64,000 nucleotides of DNA from Sophora flavescens (lineage: Eukaryota; Streptophyta; Magnoliopsida; Fabales; Fabaceae): positions 8,646,047 to 8,710,046 of the forward strand of contig CM061066.1 of assembly GCA_030762895.1 (NCBI GenBank), in the 5' to 3' direction. Below the pieces are notes generated by a model that was given only the letters and a program-made list of their open reading frames with translations, did not search any database and was not told the DNA's origin. The translations under genes and the position numbers were made by a program. Position 1 is the first letter of the stretch. Each line of letters starts with the position of its first letter. Positions 43,709 to 57,400 of the stretch are shown here, one piece after another.

Positions 43709-45745
43709 GGGTATTGGGTCCAAATTAAGGTTTTGACTCAAAATTAGAGTTTAGGGTTTGAATTAAGGTTTTGAGTTAAAAATAGGGTTTTGGGTCAAAA
43801 ATAGGGTTAGAATTAGGGTTTGGGGTTAAAAAATTTGGGTATTGGGTCCAAATTAAGGTTTTGACTCAGAATTAGAGTTTAGGGTTTGAATTAAGGTTTT
43901 GAGTTAAAAATAGGGTTTTGGGTCAAAAATAGGGTTTTGGGTTAAAATTAGGGTTCTGGGTCGTATTTAGGGTTTAAGGCTTGAAATTGGGTTATCAGTT
44001 TGAAGCAGGGTTTTGGGTCAAAAATAGTTTTAGAATTAGGGTTTTCGTTAAAATTTGGGTTATGGGTCAAAATTAGGTTTTTGGGTCAAACGAGGGTTTT
44101 GAGTTAAAAATAGGATTTTGTGTCAAAATAGGGTTAGAATTCGGGTTTGGGTCAAAACTTGGGTTTTTGGTCCAAATTTGGGTTTTGGGACCAAATTTGG
44201 GTTTTGGGTCAAAATTAGGGTTTACGATTTAAATTAAGGTTTTCAGTTAAAAATAGGGTCTGGAGTCAAAAATAAGGTTAGAATTAGGGTTTTGGGTCAA
44301 AATTAGGGCTCTGGGTTAAAATTAGGGTTTTGGGTCAAAATTTGGGTTTTTGGTACAAAATAAGGTTTTGAGTTAAAAATAGGTTTTTGGGTCAAAAATA
44401 GGGTTATAATTAGGGTTTTGGGTTAAAATTAGGGTTCTGGGTCAAAATTAGCACTTAGGGTTAGAATTAGGGTTTCGGGTCAAAATCAGGGTTCTGGGTC
44501 AGATTTAGGGTTAGGGGCAAAATTAGGGTTTTGGGTTTGAAGTAGGGTTTTGGGTCAAAAATAGGGTTAGAATTAGGGTTTTGGGTTAAAATTAGGGTTG
44601 AGTTAAAATTAGGGTTTTGGAAAAATTAGGGTTCTGGGTCAAATTTACGGTTTAGGTTCATAATTAGGGTTTAGGGTTTTGAGTTTAAAATAGGGTTTTG
44701 GGTCAAAAATAAGGTTAGAATTAGGGTTTGGGGTTAAAAAATTTGGGTATTGGGAAATTAGAGTTTTGGCTCAAAATTAGTGTTTAGGGTTTGAATTAAG
44801 GTTTTGAGTTAAAAATAGGGTTTTGGGTCAAAAATTGTGTTAGAATTAGGGTTTTGGTTTAAAATTAGGGTTTCGGGTCAAAATTAGGGTTCTGGGTCGG
44901 ATTGAGGGTTTAAGGCTTGAAATTGGGTTATCAGTTTAAAACAGGGTTTTGGGTCAAAAATAGTTTAGAATTAGGGTTTCGTTAAAATTTGGGTTGTGGG
45001 TCAAAATTAGGTTTTTGGGTCAAACGAGGGTTTTGAGTTAAAAATAGGATTTTGTGTCAAAAAAGGGTTAGAATTAGGGTTTGGGTCAAAACTTGGATTT
45101 TTGGTCCAAATTTGGGTTTTGGGACCAAATTTGGGTTTTGGGTCAAAATTAGGGTTTACGGTTTAAATTAAGGTTTTGAGTTAAAAATAGGGTTTTGGGT
45201 CAAAAATAAGGTTAGAATTTGGGTTTTGGGTCAAAATTAGGGCAAATTAGGGCCTAGGGTTAAAATTAGGGTTTTGGGTCAAAATTAGGGTGTTTGGTAC
45301 AGATTAGGGTTTTGAGTTAAAAATAGATTTTTGGGTCAAAAATAGGGTTAGAATTAGGGTTTTGGGTTAAAATTAGGGTTTTGAGTTAAAATTAGGGTTT
45401 TGGAAAAATTAGGGTTCTGAGTCAAATTTAGGGTTTAGGTTCAAAATTAGTGTTTAGGATTTGAATTAGGGTTTTGAGTTTAAAATATGGTTTGGGTCAA
45501 AAATATGGTTAGAATTAGGGTTTGGGGTTATAAAAATTGGGTATTGGGTCCAAATTAAGGTTTTGACTCAAAATTAGAGTTTAGGGTTTGAATTAAGGTT
45601 TTGAGTTAAAAATAGGGTTTTGGGTCAAAAATAGGGTTAAAATTAGGATTTTGGTTTAAAATTAGGGTTTCGGGTCAAAATTAGGGTTCTGGGTCGGATT
45701 TAGGGTTTAAGGTTTGAAATTGGGTTGTCAGTTTTAAATAGGGTT
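43709..45745 (+). repeat. Satellite, partial third 2.25-kb unit then A/C-like monomers
   Basis: The first 400 bases continue the 2.25-kb unit but contain a local tandem duplication of about 128 bp (43683-43810 and 43811-43938). From about 44.1 kb it turns into monomers like those of 24-34 kb, and the transposon tail does not recur. Confidence 0.78.
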
Positions 45746-46299
45746 TTGGGTCAAAAATAGTTTTAGAATTAGGGTTTTCGTTAAAATTTAGGTTATGGGT
45801 CAAAATTAGGTTTTTGGGTCAAATGAGGGTTTTGAGTTAAAAATAGGATTTTGTGTCAAAATAGGGTTAGAATTAGGGTTTGGGTCAAAACTTGGGTTTT
45901 GGTCCAAATTTGGGTTTTGGGACCAAATTTGGGTTTTGGGTCAAAATTAGGGTTTACGGTTTGAATTAAGGTTTTGAGTTAAAAATAGGGACTGGGGTCA
46001 AAAATAAGGTTAGAATTAGGGTTTGGGTCAAAAATAGTTTTAGAATTAGGGTTTTCATTAAAATTTAGGTTATGGGTCAAAATTAGGTTTTTGGGTCAAA
46101 TGAGGGTTTTGAGTTAAAAATAGGATTTTGTGTCAAAATAGGGTTAGAACTAGGGTTTGGGTCAAAACTTGGGTTTTGGTCCAAATTTGGGTTTTGGGAC
46201 CAAATTTGGGTTTTGGGTCAAAATTAGGGTTTACGGTTTGAATTAAGGTTTTGAGTTAAAAATAGGGACTGGGGTCAAAAATAAGGTTAGAATTTGGGT
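45746..46299 (+). repeat. Tandem duplication of 277 bp within the satellite
   Basis: Two adjacent copies (about 45746-46022 and 46023-46299) share private variants, such as AGGGACTGGGG at 45988 and 46265 and AAATTTAGGTTATGG at 45784 and 46061. The offset is 277 bp at both checkpoints. Confidence 0.75.
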
Positions 46300-47149
46300 T
46301 TTGGGTCAAAATTATGGCACTAGGTTAAAATTACGGTTTTGGGTCAAAATTAGGGTTGTTTGAATAAGGTTTTGAGTTAAAAATAAGGTTTTGAGTTAAA
46401 AATAGGTTTTTGGGTCGAAAATAGGGTTATAATTAGGGTTTTGGGTTAAAATTAGGGTTCTGGGTCAAAATTAGGGTTAGAATTAGGGTTTTTTGGTAAA
46501 ATTAGGGCTTTGGGTTACAATTAGGGTTTAGTATCAAAATTACGGTTTTGAGTTAAAAATAGGATTCTGGGTCAAAAACCGGGTTAGAATTAAGGATTTT
46601 GGTCAAAATTAGGGTTTTGGGTTAAAATTAGGGTTTTGGTTTAAAATTAGGGTTTCGGGTGAAAATTAGGGTTCTGGGTCAAAATTAGGGTTTAGGGTTA
46701 GAATTAGGGTTTTGGTTAAAATTAGGGTTCTGGGTCAATTATAGGGTCCAAATTAGGGTTTAGGGTTTGAATTAGGTTGAGTTTAAAATAGGGTTTTGGG
46801 TCAAAAATTGGGTTAGAATTAGGGGTTTGGGTTAAAATTAGGGTTTTGAGTTAAAATTAGGGTTTTAGAAAAATTAGGGTTCTGGGTCAAATTTACGGTT
46901 TAGGTTCATAATTAGGGTTTAGGGTTTGAATTAGGGTTTGATTTTAAAATAGGGTTTTGGGTCATAAATAAGGTTAGAATTAGGGTTTGGGGTTAAAAAA
47001 TTTGGGTATTGGGAAATTAGGGTTTTGGCTCAAAATTAGTGTTTAGGGTTTGAATTAAGGTTTTAAGTTAAAAATAGGGTTTTAGGTCAAAAATAGTGTT
47101 AGAATTAGGGTTTTTGCTTAAAATTAGGGTTTCGGGTCAAAATTAGGGT
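46300..47149 (+). repeat. Satellite, irregular monomer
   Basis: Ordinary subunits with a mixed order of variants. The region between 46360 and 46400 repeats TTTTGAGTTAAAAATA twice. No gene is seen. Confidence 0.8.
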
Positions 47150-50100
47150 TCTGGGTCAAAAATAGTTTTAGAATTAGGGTTTTGTTAAAATTTGGGTTAT
47201 GGGTCAAAATTAGGTTTTTGGGTCAAACGAGGGTTTTGAGTTTAAAACAGGATTTTGTGTCAAAATAGGGTTAGAATTAGGGTTTGGGTCAAAACTTGGG
47301 TTTTTGGTCCAAATTTGGGTTTTGGGACCAAATTTGGGTTTTGGGTCAAAATTAGGGTTTACGGTTTAAATTAAGGTTTTAAGTTAAAAATAGGGTTTTG
47401 GGTCAAAAATAAGGTTAGAATTAGGGTTTTGGGTCAAGATTATGGCTCTGGGTTAAAATTAGGGTTTTGGGTCAAAATTAGGGTTTAGGGTTAGAATTAG
47501 GGTTTTGGTTAAAATTAGCATTCTGGGTCAATTTTAGGGTCCAAATTAGGTTTTAGGGTTTGAATTAGGTTTTGAGTTTAAAATAGGGTTTTGGGTCAAA
47601 AATAGGGTTAGAATTAGGGTTTTGGGTTAAAATTAGGGTTTTGAGTTAAAATTAGGGTTTTGGAAAAATTAGGGTTCTGGGTCAAATTTAGGGTTAAGGT
47701 TCAAAATTAGGGTTTAGGATTTGAATTAGGGTTTTGAGTTTAAAATAGGGTTTTGGGTCAAAAATTAGGTTAGAATTAGGGTTCGGGGTTAAAAAATTTG
47801 GGTATTGGGTCCAAATTAGGGTTTTGGCTCAAAATTAGAGTTTAGGGTTTGAATTAAGGTTTTGAGTTAAAATAGGGTTTTGGGTCAAAAATAAGGTCAA
47901 AATTAGGAATTTGGTTTAAAATTAGGGTTTCGGGTCAAAATTAGGGTTCTGGGTCGGATTTAGTGTTTAAGGTTTGAAATTGGGTTGTCAGTTTAAAACA
48001 GGGTTTTGGGTCAAAAATAGTTTTAGAATTAGGTTTTTCGTTAAAATTTGGGTTATGGGTCAAAATTAGGTTTTTGGGTCAAATGAGGGTTTTGAGTTAA
48101 AAATAGGATTTTGTGTCAAAATATGGTTAGAATTAGGGTTTGGGTCAAAACTTGGGTTTTGGATCCAAATTTGGGTTTTAGGACCAAATTTGGGTTTTGG
48201 GTCAAAATTAGGGTTTACGGTTTGAATTAAGGTTTTGAGTTAAAAATAGGGTTTGGGGTCAAAAATAAGGTTAGAATTAGGATTTTGGGTCTAAATTAGG
48301 GCTCTGGGTTAAAAAATAGGGTTTTGGGTAAAAATTAGGGTTTTTGGTACAAATTAGGGTTTTGAGTTAAAAATAGGTTTTTGCGTCAAAATAGGGTTTG
48401 AATTAGGGTTTTGGGTTAAAATTAGGGTTCTGGGTCAAAATTAACGCTTAGGTTTAGAATTAGGGTTTTGGGTTTGAAGTAGGGTTTTGGGTCAAAAATA
48501 GGGTTAGAATTAGGGTTTTTTGTCAAAATTAGGACTTTGGGTTACAATTATGGTTTAGTATCAAACTTAGGGTTGAGGGTTTGAATTAGGGTTTTGAGTT
48601 AAAAATAGGATTTTGGGTCAAAAATCGGGTTAGAATTAAGGTTTTTGGTCAAAATTAGGGTTTTGGGTTAAAATTAGGGTTTTGGTTTAAAATTAGGGTT
48701 TCGGTTGAAAATTAGGGTTCTGGGTCAAAATTAGGGTTTAGGGTATGAATTAGGATTAGAATTGGGGTTTTGGTTAAAATTAGGGTTCTGGGTCAAATTT
48801 AGGGTCCAAATTAGGGTTTAGGGTTTGAATTAGGTTGAGTTTAAAATAGGGTTTTGGGGGGAAAATACGGTTAGAATTAGGGTTTTAGGTTAAAATTAGG
48901 GTTTTGAGTTAAAATTAGGGTTCTGGGTTAAATTTCGGGTTTTGGATCAAAATTAGGTGTTAGGGTTTGAATTAGGGTTTTGAGTTTAAAATAGGGTTTT
49001 GGGTCAAAAATAATGTTAGAATTAGGGTTTGGGGTTAAAATTTGGGTATTGGGTCCAAATTAGGGTTTTGGCTCAAAATTAGAATTTAGGGTTTGAATTA
49101 AGTTTTTGAGTTAAAATTAGGTTTTGGGTCAATTTAGGTCCGAATTAGGTTTTAGGGTTAAAATTAGGGTTTTGAAGTGTTAAAATTAGGGTTTTGTGTT
49201 AAAATTTAGGTAGTCAAAATTAGGGTTTTGGGTTAAAATTAAGGTTTTGAGGTAAAATTAGGTTTGGGTCAAAATTAGGGTTCTGGGTCAAACTTAGGGT
49301 TTAGGTTCAAAATTAGGGTTTAGGGTTTGAATTAGGGTTTTGAATTTAAAATAGGGTTTTGGGTCAAAATAAGGTTACAATTAGGGTTTTGTGTTAAAAT
49401 TATTTGGGAAAAATTGGGTCCAAATTTAGGGTTTTGGCTTAAAATTAGAGTTTAGGGTTTGCATTAAGGTTTTGAGTTAAAAATAGGTTTTGGGTCAAAA
49501 TAAGGTCGAATTAGGATTTTGGTTTAAAATTAGGTTTTGGGTCAAAATTAGGTTTTGGTCAAATTTAGGGTTTAGGTTTGAAATTAGGTTGTGCATTTAA
49601 AATAGGGTTTTGGGTCAAAAATAAGTTTAGAATTAGGGTTTTGGTTAAAATTTGGGTTATGGGTCAAAAATTAGGTTTTGGGTCAAATGAGGGTTTTGAG
49701 TTAAAAATAGGTTTTGGTCAAAATAGGGTTGAATTAGGTTTGGGTAAAACTGGGTTGGTCAAATTTGGGTTGGCAAATTTGGGTTTTGGTCAAAATTAGG
49801 TTTAGTTAAATTAAGGTTTTGAGTTAAAAATAGGTTTGGGGTCAAAAATAAGGTTAGAATTAGGGTTTTGGGTCAAAATTAGGGTCTAGGTTAAAAATAG
49901 GGTTTTGGGTTAAAATTAGGGTTTTGAGTTAAAAATAGGTTTTTAGGTCAAAATAGGTTAGAATTAGGGTTTTGGGTTAAAATTAGGTTTGTGTCAAAAT
50001 TGTTAGGGTTAGAATTAGGGTTTTGGGTCGAAGTAGGGTTTTGGGTCAAAAATAGGGTTAGAATTAGGTTTTTTGTCAAAATTAGGACTTTGGGTTACAA

Positions 50101-52449
50101 TTAGGGTCTAGTATCAAAATTAGGGTTTAGGGTTTGAATTAGGGTTTTGAGTTAAAAATAGGATTTTGGGTTAAAAATAGGGTTAGAATTAAGGTTTTTG
50201 GTAAAAATTAGGTTTTGGGTTAAAATTAGGTTTTGGTTAAAATTAGGGTTTTGGGTAAAATTAGGGTTTTGGGTCAAAATTAGGGTAAATTAGGTTCGGG
50301 TTAAATTTAGGGTTTTGGATCAAAATTAGGTGTTAGGGTTTGAATTAGGGTTTTGAATTTAAAATAGGGTTTTGGGTCAAAAATAAGGTTAGAATTAGGG
50401 TTTGGGGTTAAAATTTGGGTATTGGGTCCAAATTAGGTTTTGGATCAAAATTAGAGTTTAGGGGTTGAATTAAGTTTTTGAGTTAAAAATAGTGATTAGG
50501 GTCAAAAATATGGTTATAATTAGGTTTTGTGTTAAAAGTAGGGTTTTGTTAAATAGTGTTAAAATTAGGGTTTTGGGTTAAAATTTAGGGTTTTTGGTCA
50601 AAATTAGGGTTTATGGTTTGAATTAGGGTAAGAATTAGGTTTTGGGTAAAATTAGGTTTTGGGTCAAAATTAGGGTTTTGGTCAAATTTAGGTTCAGGAT
50701 TAAAATTAGGTTTAGGGTTTGCATTAGGGTTTTGTGTTTAAAATAGGGTTTTGGATCAAAATAGGGTTAGAATTAGAGTTTTGGGTCAAAATTGGGTTTT
50801 GGGTCCAAATTTGGTTTTTGGTCAAATTAGGGTTTTGGGTTTAAATTAAGGTTGTGAATTAAAAATAGGCTTTTGGCTCAAAAATAAGTTTAGAATTAGG
50901 GTTTTGGGTCAAAATTAGGGCTTTGGGTTAAAATTAGGTTTTGGGTAAAAATTAGGGTTTTTGTACAAATTAGGTTTTTGAGTTAAAATTTGGTTTTTGG
51001 GTCAAAAATAGGGTTAGAATTAGGGTTTCGGGTTAAAATTAGGGTTCTGGTTCAAAAATAGGGTTTAAATAGGGTTAGAATTTTGGTTAGAATTAGGTTT
51101 TGGTTTAAAATTGGGTTTTGGGTCAAAATTAGGGTTTGGGTAAGATTTAGGTTGGTCAAAATTAGGGTTCTGGGTTTGAAGTAGGGTTTTGGGTCAAAAA
51201 TAGGGTTAGAATTAGGGTTTTTTGTCAATATTAGGGCTTTGGGTTACAATTAGGGTCTAGTATCAAAATTCGGGTTTAGGGTTTGAATTAGGGTTTTGAG
51301 TTAATAATAGGATTTTAGGTCAAAATAGGGTTAGAATAAATGTTTTGGGTCAAAATTAGGGCTTTGGGTCCAAATTAGGGTTTTGGTTTAAAATTAGGGT
51401 TTCGGGTAAAAATTAGGGTTATGGGTCAAAATCAGGGTTTGGGGTTTGAATTAGGGTTAGAATTAGGGTTTTGGTTAAAATTAGGGTTCTGGGTCAAATT
51501 TAGGGTCCAAATTAGGGTTTAGGGTTTGAATTAGGTTTTGAGTTTAAAATAGGGTTTTGGGTCAAAAATAGGGTTAGAATTAGGGTTTTGGGTTAAAATT
51601 AGGGTTTTGGAAAAATTATGGTTCTGGGTCAAATTTAGGGTTTAGGATCAAAATTAGGGTTTAGGGTTTGAATTAGGGTTTTGAGTTTAAAATAGGGTTT
51701 TGGGTCAAAAATAAGGTTAGAATTAGGGTTTGGGGTTAAAATTAGGGTTTCGGGTCAAATTTAGGGTTCTGGGTCGGATTTAGGGTTTAAGGTTTGAAAT
51801 TGGGTTGTCAGTTTAAGACAGGGTTTTGGGTCAAAAATAGTTTTAGAAATAGGGTTTGCGTTAAATTTTGGGTTATGGGTCAAAATTTGGTTTTTGGGTC
51901 AAATGAGGGTTTAGAGTTAAAAACAGGATTTTGTATCAAAATAGGGTTAGAATTAGGGTTTGGGTCAAAACTTGGGTTTTGGGTCCAAATTTGGGTTTTC
52001 GGACCAATTTTGGGTTTTGAGGTAAAAATTAAGGTTTACGGTTTGAATTAAGGTTTTGAGTTAAAAATAGGGTTTTGGGTCAAAAATAAGGTTAGAATTA
52101 GGGTTTTGGGTCAAAATTATGGCTCTGGGTTAAAATTTGGGTTTTGGGTCAAAATTAGGGTTTTTGGTACAAATTAGGGGTTTGAGTTAAAAATAGGTTT
52201 TTGGGTTAAAATAGAGTTAGAATTAGGGTTTTGTGTTAAAATTAGGTTTAGGGTGAAAATTAGCGTTAGGGTTAGAATTAGGGTTTTGGTCAAAATTAGG
52301 GTTTGGGGTTAAATTTAGGGTTAGGTCAAAATTAGGGTTTTAGGTTTGAAGTAGGGTGGTCAAAAAAATTAGAATTAGGTTTTGGTCAAAATTAGGGCTT
52401 TGGGTTACAATTAGTGTTTAGTATCAAAATTATGGTTTAGGGTTTGAAT
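47150..52449 (+). repeat. Satellite block duplicated from, or to, 35.1-38.7 kb
   Basis: Shares private variants with 35.1-38.7 kb in the same order: a marker at 35816 and 47976, TTTCGGGTTTTGGATC at 36581 and 48933, and AGAATAAATGTTTTGGGTC near 37625 and 51330. The offset grows from about 12.2 to 13.7 kb because 49.1-50.5 kb holds an extra, degraded copy of the 35.8-36.8 kb part. G runs in that extra copy are often shortened. No gene is seen. Confidence 0.75.
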
Positions 52450-55400
52450 TTGGGTTTTGAGTTAAAATTAGGCTTTTGGGTCAAAAATCGGGTTAGAATT
52501 AAGGTTTTTGGTCAAAATTAGGGGTTTGGGTTAAAATTAGGGTTTTGGTTTAAAATTAGGGTTTCGGGTGAAAATTAGGGTTCTGGGTCAAAATTAGGGT
52601 TTAGGGTTTGAATTAGTGTTAGAATTAGGGTTTTGGTTAAAATTAGGGTTCTGGGTCAAATTTAGGGTCCAAATTAGGGTTTAGGGTTTGAATTAGGTTT
52701 TGAGTTTAAAATAGGGTTTTGGGTTAAAATTAGGGTTTTGAGTTAAAATTAGGGTTTTGGAAAAATTAGGGTTCTGGGTCAAATTTAGGGTTTTGGTTCA
52801 AAATTAGGGTTTAGGGTTTGGATTAGGGTTTTTAGTTTAAAATAGGGTTTTGGGTAAAAAATAAGGTTAGAATTAGGGTTTGTGGTTAAAAAATTTGGGT
52901 ATTGGGTCCAAATTAGGGTTTGGGCTCAAAATTAGAGTTTAGGGTTTGAATTAAGGTTTTGAGTTAAAAATAGGGTTGTGGGTAAAAAAATAGGGTTAGA
53001 ATTAGGGTTTCGGCTCAAATTAGGGTTCTGGGTCGGATTTAGGGTTTAATGTTAGAAATTGGGTTGTCAGTTTAAAACAGGGTTTTGGGTCAAAAATAGT
53101 TTTAGAATTAGGGTGTTCGTTAAAATTTGGGTTATGGGTCAAAATTAGGGTTTTGGGTCAAATGAGGGCTTTGAGTTAAAAATAGGATTTTGTGTCAAAA
53201 TATGGTTAGAATTAGGGTTTGGGTCAAAACTTGGGTTTTGGGTCCAAATTTGGGTTTTGGGACCAAATTTGGGTTTACGGTTGGAATTAAGGTTTTGAGT
53301 TAAAAATAGGGTTTTGGGTTAAAATAGGGTTTGAATTAGGGTTTTGGGTTAAAATTAGGGTTTTGGGTCAAAATTAGGGGTTTTGGTACAAATTAGGGTT
53401 TTGAGTTAAAAATAGGTTTTTAGGTCAAAAAGTGGGTTAGAATTAGGGTTTTGGTTTAAAATTAGGGTTTCGGGTCAAAATTAACGTTCTGGGTCAGATT
53501 TAGGGTTTAAGGTTTGAAATTGGGTTGTTAGTTTAAAACAGGGTTTTGGGTCAAAAATAGTTTTAGAATTAGGGTTTTCGTTAAAATTTGGGTTATGGGT
53601 CAAAATTAGGTTTTTGGGTCAAATGAGCGTTTTGAGTTAAAAATAGGATTTTGTGTCAAAATAGGGTTAGAATTAGGGTTTGGGTCAAAACTTGGGTTTT
53701 GGGTCCAAATTTGGATTTTGGGACCAAATTTGGGTTTACGGTTGGAATTAAGGTTTTGAGTTAAAAATAGGGTTTTGGGTCAAAAATAAGGTTAGAATTA
53801 GGGTTTTGGGTCAAAATTAGGGCTCTGGGTTAAAATTAGGGTTTTGAGTTAAAAATAGGTTTTTGGGTCAAAAATAGGGTTAGAATTAGGGTTTTGGGTT
53901 AAAATTAGGGTTCTGGGTAAAAATTACCGCTTAGGGTTAGAATTAGGGGTTCGGGTGAAAATTAGGGTTCTGGGTCAGATTTAGGGTTAGGGTCAAAATT
54001 AGGGTTTTGGGTTTGAAGTAGGGTTTTGGGTCAAAAATAGGGTTAGAATTAGGGTTTTTGTCAAAATTAGGGCTTTGGGTTACAATTAGGGTTTAGTATC
54101 AAAATTAGGGTTTAGGGTTTGAATTAGGGTTTTGAGTTAAAAATAGGATTTTAGGTCAAAAATCGGGTTAGAATAATGTTTTGGTCAAAATTAGGGTTTT
54201 GGGTTAAAATTAGGGTTTTGGTTTAAAATTAGGGTTTCGGGTGAAAATTAGGGTTCTGGGTCAAAATTAGGGTTTAGGGTTTGAATTAGGGTTAGAATTA
54301 GGGTTTTGGTTAAAATTAGGGTTCTGGGTCAAATTTAGGGTCCAAATTAGGGTTTAGGGTTAAAATTAGGGTTTTGGAAAAATCAGGGTTCCGGGTTAAA
54401 TATAGGGTTTAGATTCAAAATTAGGGTTTAGGGTTTGAATTAGGGTTTTGAGTTTAAAATAGGGTTTTGAGGTTAAATTAGGGTTTGGGTTAAAATTTGG
54501 GTTTGGGTCAAATTAGGGTTTGGTCAAAATTAGGGTTTAGGGTTTGAATTAGGTTTTGAGTTAAAAATAGGGTTTTGGGTCAAAAATAAGGTTAGAATTA
54601 GGGTTTGGGTTTAAAATTAGGGTTTGGGTCAAAATTAGGGTTTTGGGTTAAAATTAGGGTTTAGGTTTAAAATTAGGGTTTAGGGTTTGAATTAGGGTTT
54701 TTAGTTTTAGAATTAGGGTTTTGGGTCAAAATTAGGATTTGGGGTCAAAATTAGGTTTTGGTAGGTCAAATTAGGGTTTTGAGTTAAAAATAGGGTTTTG
54801 TTTCAAAATAGGGTTAGAATTAGGTTGGGTAATTGGGTTTGGGTAAAATTTAGGTTTTGGGACAAAATTAGGGTTTTGGTCAAAATTAAGGTTTAGGTTT
54901 GAATTAGGCTTTGAGTTAAAAATAGGGTTTTGGGTCAAAAATTAGGTTAGAATTAGGCTATTGGGTAAAAATTACTGTTTAGGGTTAAAATTAGGGTTTT
55001 GGGTCAAAATTAGGGTTTTGGTACAAAATAAGGTTAGTAAAATAGGTTTTTGGGTTAAAATAGGAGTTAGAATTAGGGTTTTGGGTTAAATTTTAGGGTT
55101 TAAGGTGAAAATTAGGGTTTAGGGTTTGAATTAGGGTTTTGAGTCAAAATAGGGTTTTGGGTCATAGGTTTAGTATTTGGGTTTTGGGTCAAAATTAGGT
55201 TTTGGATAAAATTAGGGTTTTGGGTCAAAAATACGGTTTAGAATTAGGGTTTAGTGTCTGAATTAGGGTTTTGAGTTAAAGATATTGTTTAGGATCAAAA
55301 TTAGGGTTTAGGGTTTGAATTAGGGTTTTGAGTTAAAAATAGTGTTATAGGTCAAAATCTAGGGTTAGAATTAAGGTTTTTGGGAAAAATTAGGGTTTGA

Positions 55401-57400
55401 GGTTAAAATTTAGGGTTTTGGTTTAAAATTAGGGTTTCGGTTTGAAAATTAGGGTTCTGGGTCAAAATTAGGGTTAGGTTTGAATTAGGGTTTTAGAATT
55501 AGGGTTTTGGTTAAAATTAGGGTTTTGGGTCAAATTTAGGGTCCAATTTAGGGTTTAGGGTTTGAATTAGGTTTTGAGTTTAAAATAGGGTTTTGGGTTA
55601 AAATTAGGGTTTTGAGTTAAAATTAGGGTTTTGGAAAAATTAGGGTTCTGGGTCAAATTTAGGGTTTAGGTTCAAAATTAGGGTTTAGGGTTTGGATTAG
55701 GGTTTTAGTTTAAAATAGGGTTTTGGGTCAAAAATAAGGTTAGAATTAGGGTTTGTGGTTAAAAAATTTGGGTATTGGGTGCAAATTAGGGTTTTGGGAC
55801 AAAATTATGGTTTAGGTTATGAATTATGGTTTAGTGTTAAAAATAGGGTTGGGTCAAAATTAGGGTTAGAATTAAGTTTTGGCTCAAATTAGGGTTTGAC
55901 CTGATTTTGGGTTTAATGTTAGAAATTGGTGTCACGTTTAAATTAGGGTTTTGGGTCAAAAATAGTTTTAGAATTAGGGTGTTAAAATTAGAGTTTTGGG
56001 TCAAAATTAGGGTTTTGGGTCAAATGAGGGCTTTGAGTTAAAAATAGGATTTTGTGTCAAAATATGGTTAGAATTAGGGTTTGGGTCAAAACTTGGGTTT
56101 TGGGTCCAAATTTGGGTTTTGGGACCAAATTTTGGTTTTGGGTCAAAATTATGGTTTACGGTTTGAATTAAGGTTTTGAGTTAAAAATAGGGTTTTGGGT
56201 AAAAAATAAGGTTAGAATTAGGGTTTTGGGTCAAAATTATGACTTTGGGTTAAAATTAGGGTTTTGGGTCAAAATTAGGGGTTTTGGTACAAATTAGGGT
56301 TTTGTGTTAAAAATAGGTTTTTAGGTCAAAAAGTGGGTTAGAATTAGGGTTTTGGTTTAAAATTAGGGTTTCGGGTCAAAATTAATGTTCTGGGTCGGAT
56401 TTAGGGTTTAAGGTTTGAAATTGGTATTAGGTTTTCAGGTTTTGGTCAAAAATAGTTTTCGAATTAGGGTTTTCAGTTAAAATTTGGGTTATGGGTCAAA
56501 AATTAGGTTTTAGGTCAATGAGGCTTTGAGTTTAAAAATAGGATTTTGTGTCAAAATAGGGTTAGAATTAGGGTTTGGGTCAAAACTGGGTTTGGGTCCT
56601 AATTGGGTTTTGGGACCAAATTTGGGTTTTTGGTCAAAATTAGGTTTAGGGTTGGAATTAAGGTTTTGAGTTAAAAATAGGGTTTGGGTCAAAAATAAGG
56701 TTAGAATTAGGGTTTTGGGTCAAAATTAGGGTCTGGTGTTAAAATTATGGTTTTGAGTTAAAAATAGGTTTTGGGTCAAAAATAGGGTTAGAATTAGGGT
56801 TTTGGGTTAAAATTAGGTGGTAAAAATGTTCCGCTTAGGGTTAGAATTAGGGGTTCGGGTGAAAATTAGGTTGGGTCGATTTGTTGGGGTCAAAATTAGG
56901 GTTTTGGGTTTGAAGTAGGGTTTTGGTCAAAAATAGGGTTAGAATTAGGGTTTTTGTCAAAATTAGGGCTTTGGGTTACAATTAGGGTTTAGTATCAAAA
57001 TTAGGGTTTAGGGTTTGAATTAGGGTTTTGAGTTAAAAATAGGATTTCGGGTCAAAAATCGGGTTAGAATTACGGTTTTTTGTCAAAATTAGGGTTTTGG
57101 GTTAAAATTAGGGTTTTGGTTTAAAATTAGGGTTTCGGGTGAAAATTAGGGTTCTGGGTCAAAATTAGGGTTTAGGGTTTGAATTAGGGTTAGAATTAGG
57201 GTTTTGGTTAAAATTAGGGTTCTGGGTCAAATTTAGGGTCCAAATTAGGGTTTAGGGTTTGAATTAGGTTTTGAGTTTAAAATAGGGTTTTGGGGGGAAA
57301 TAGGGTTAGAATTAGGGTTTTTAGTTAAAATTAGGGTTTTGGAAAAATCAGGGTTCCGGGTTAAATATAGGGTTTAGGATCAAAATTAGGGTTTAGGGTT
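52450..57400 (+). repeat. Satellite unit of about 2.9 kb, two copies
   Basis: Words unique to this block recur about 2.87-2.97 kb apart: TTTGTGGTTAAAAAATTTGG near 52879 and 55752, CAAAAAGTGGGTTAG near 53427 and 56328, and AATCAGGGTTCCGGG at 54381 and 57346. 54.44-55.1 kb and 56.4-56.9 kb have many shortened or dropped subunits. No gene is seen. Confidence 0.72.
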
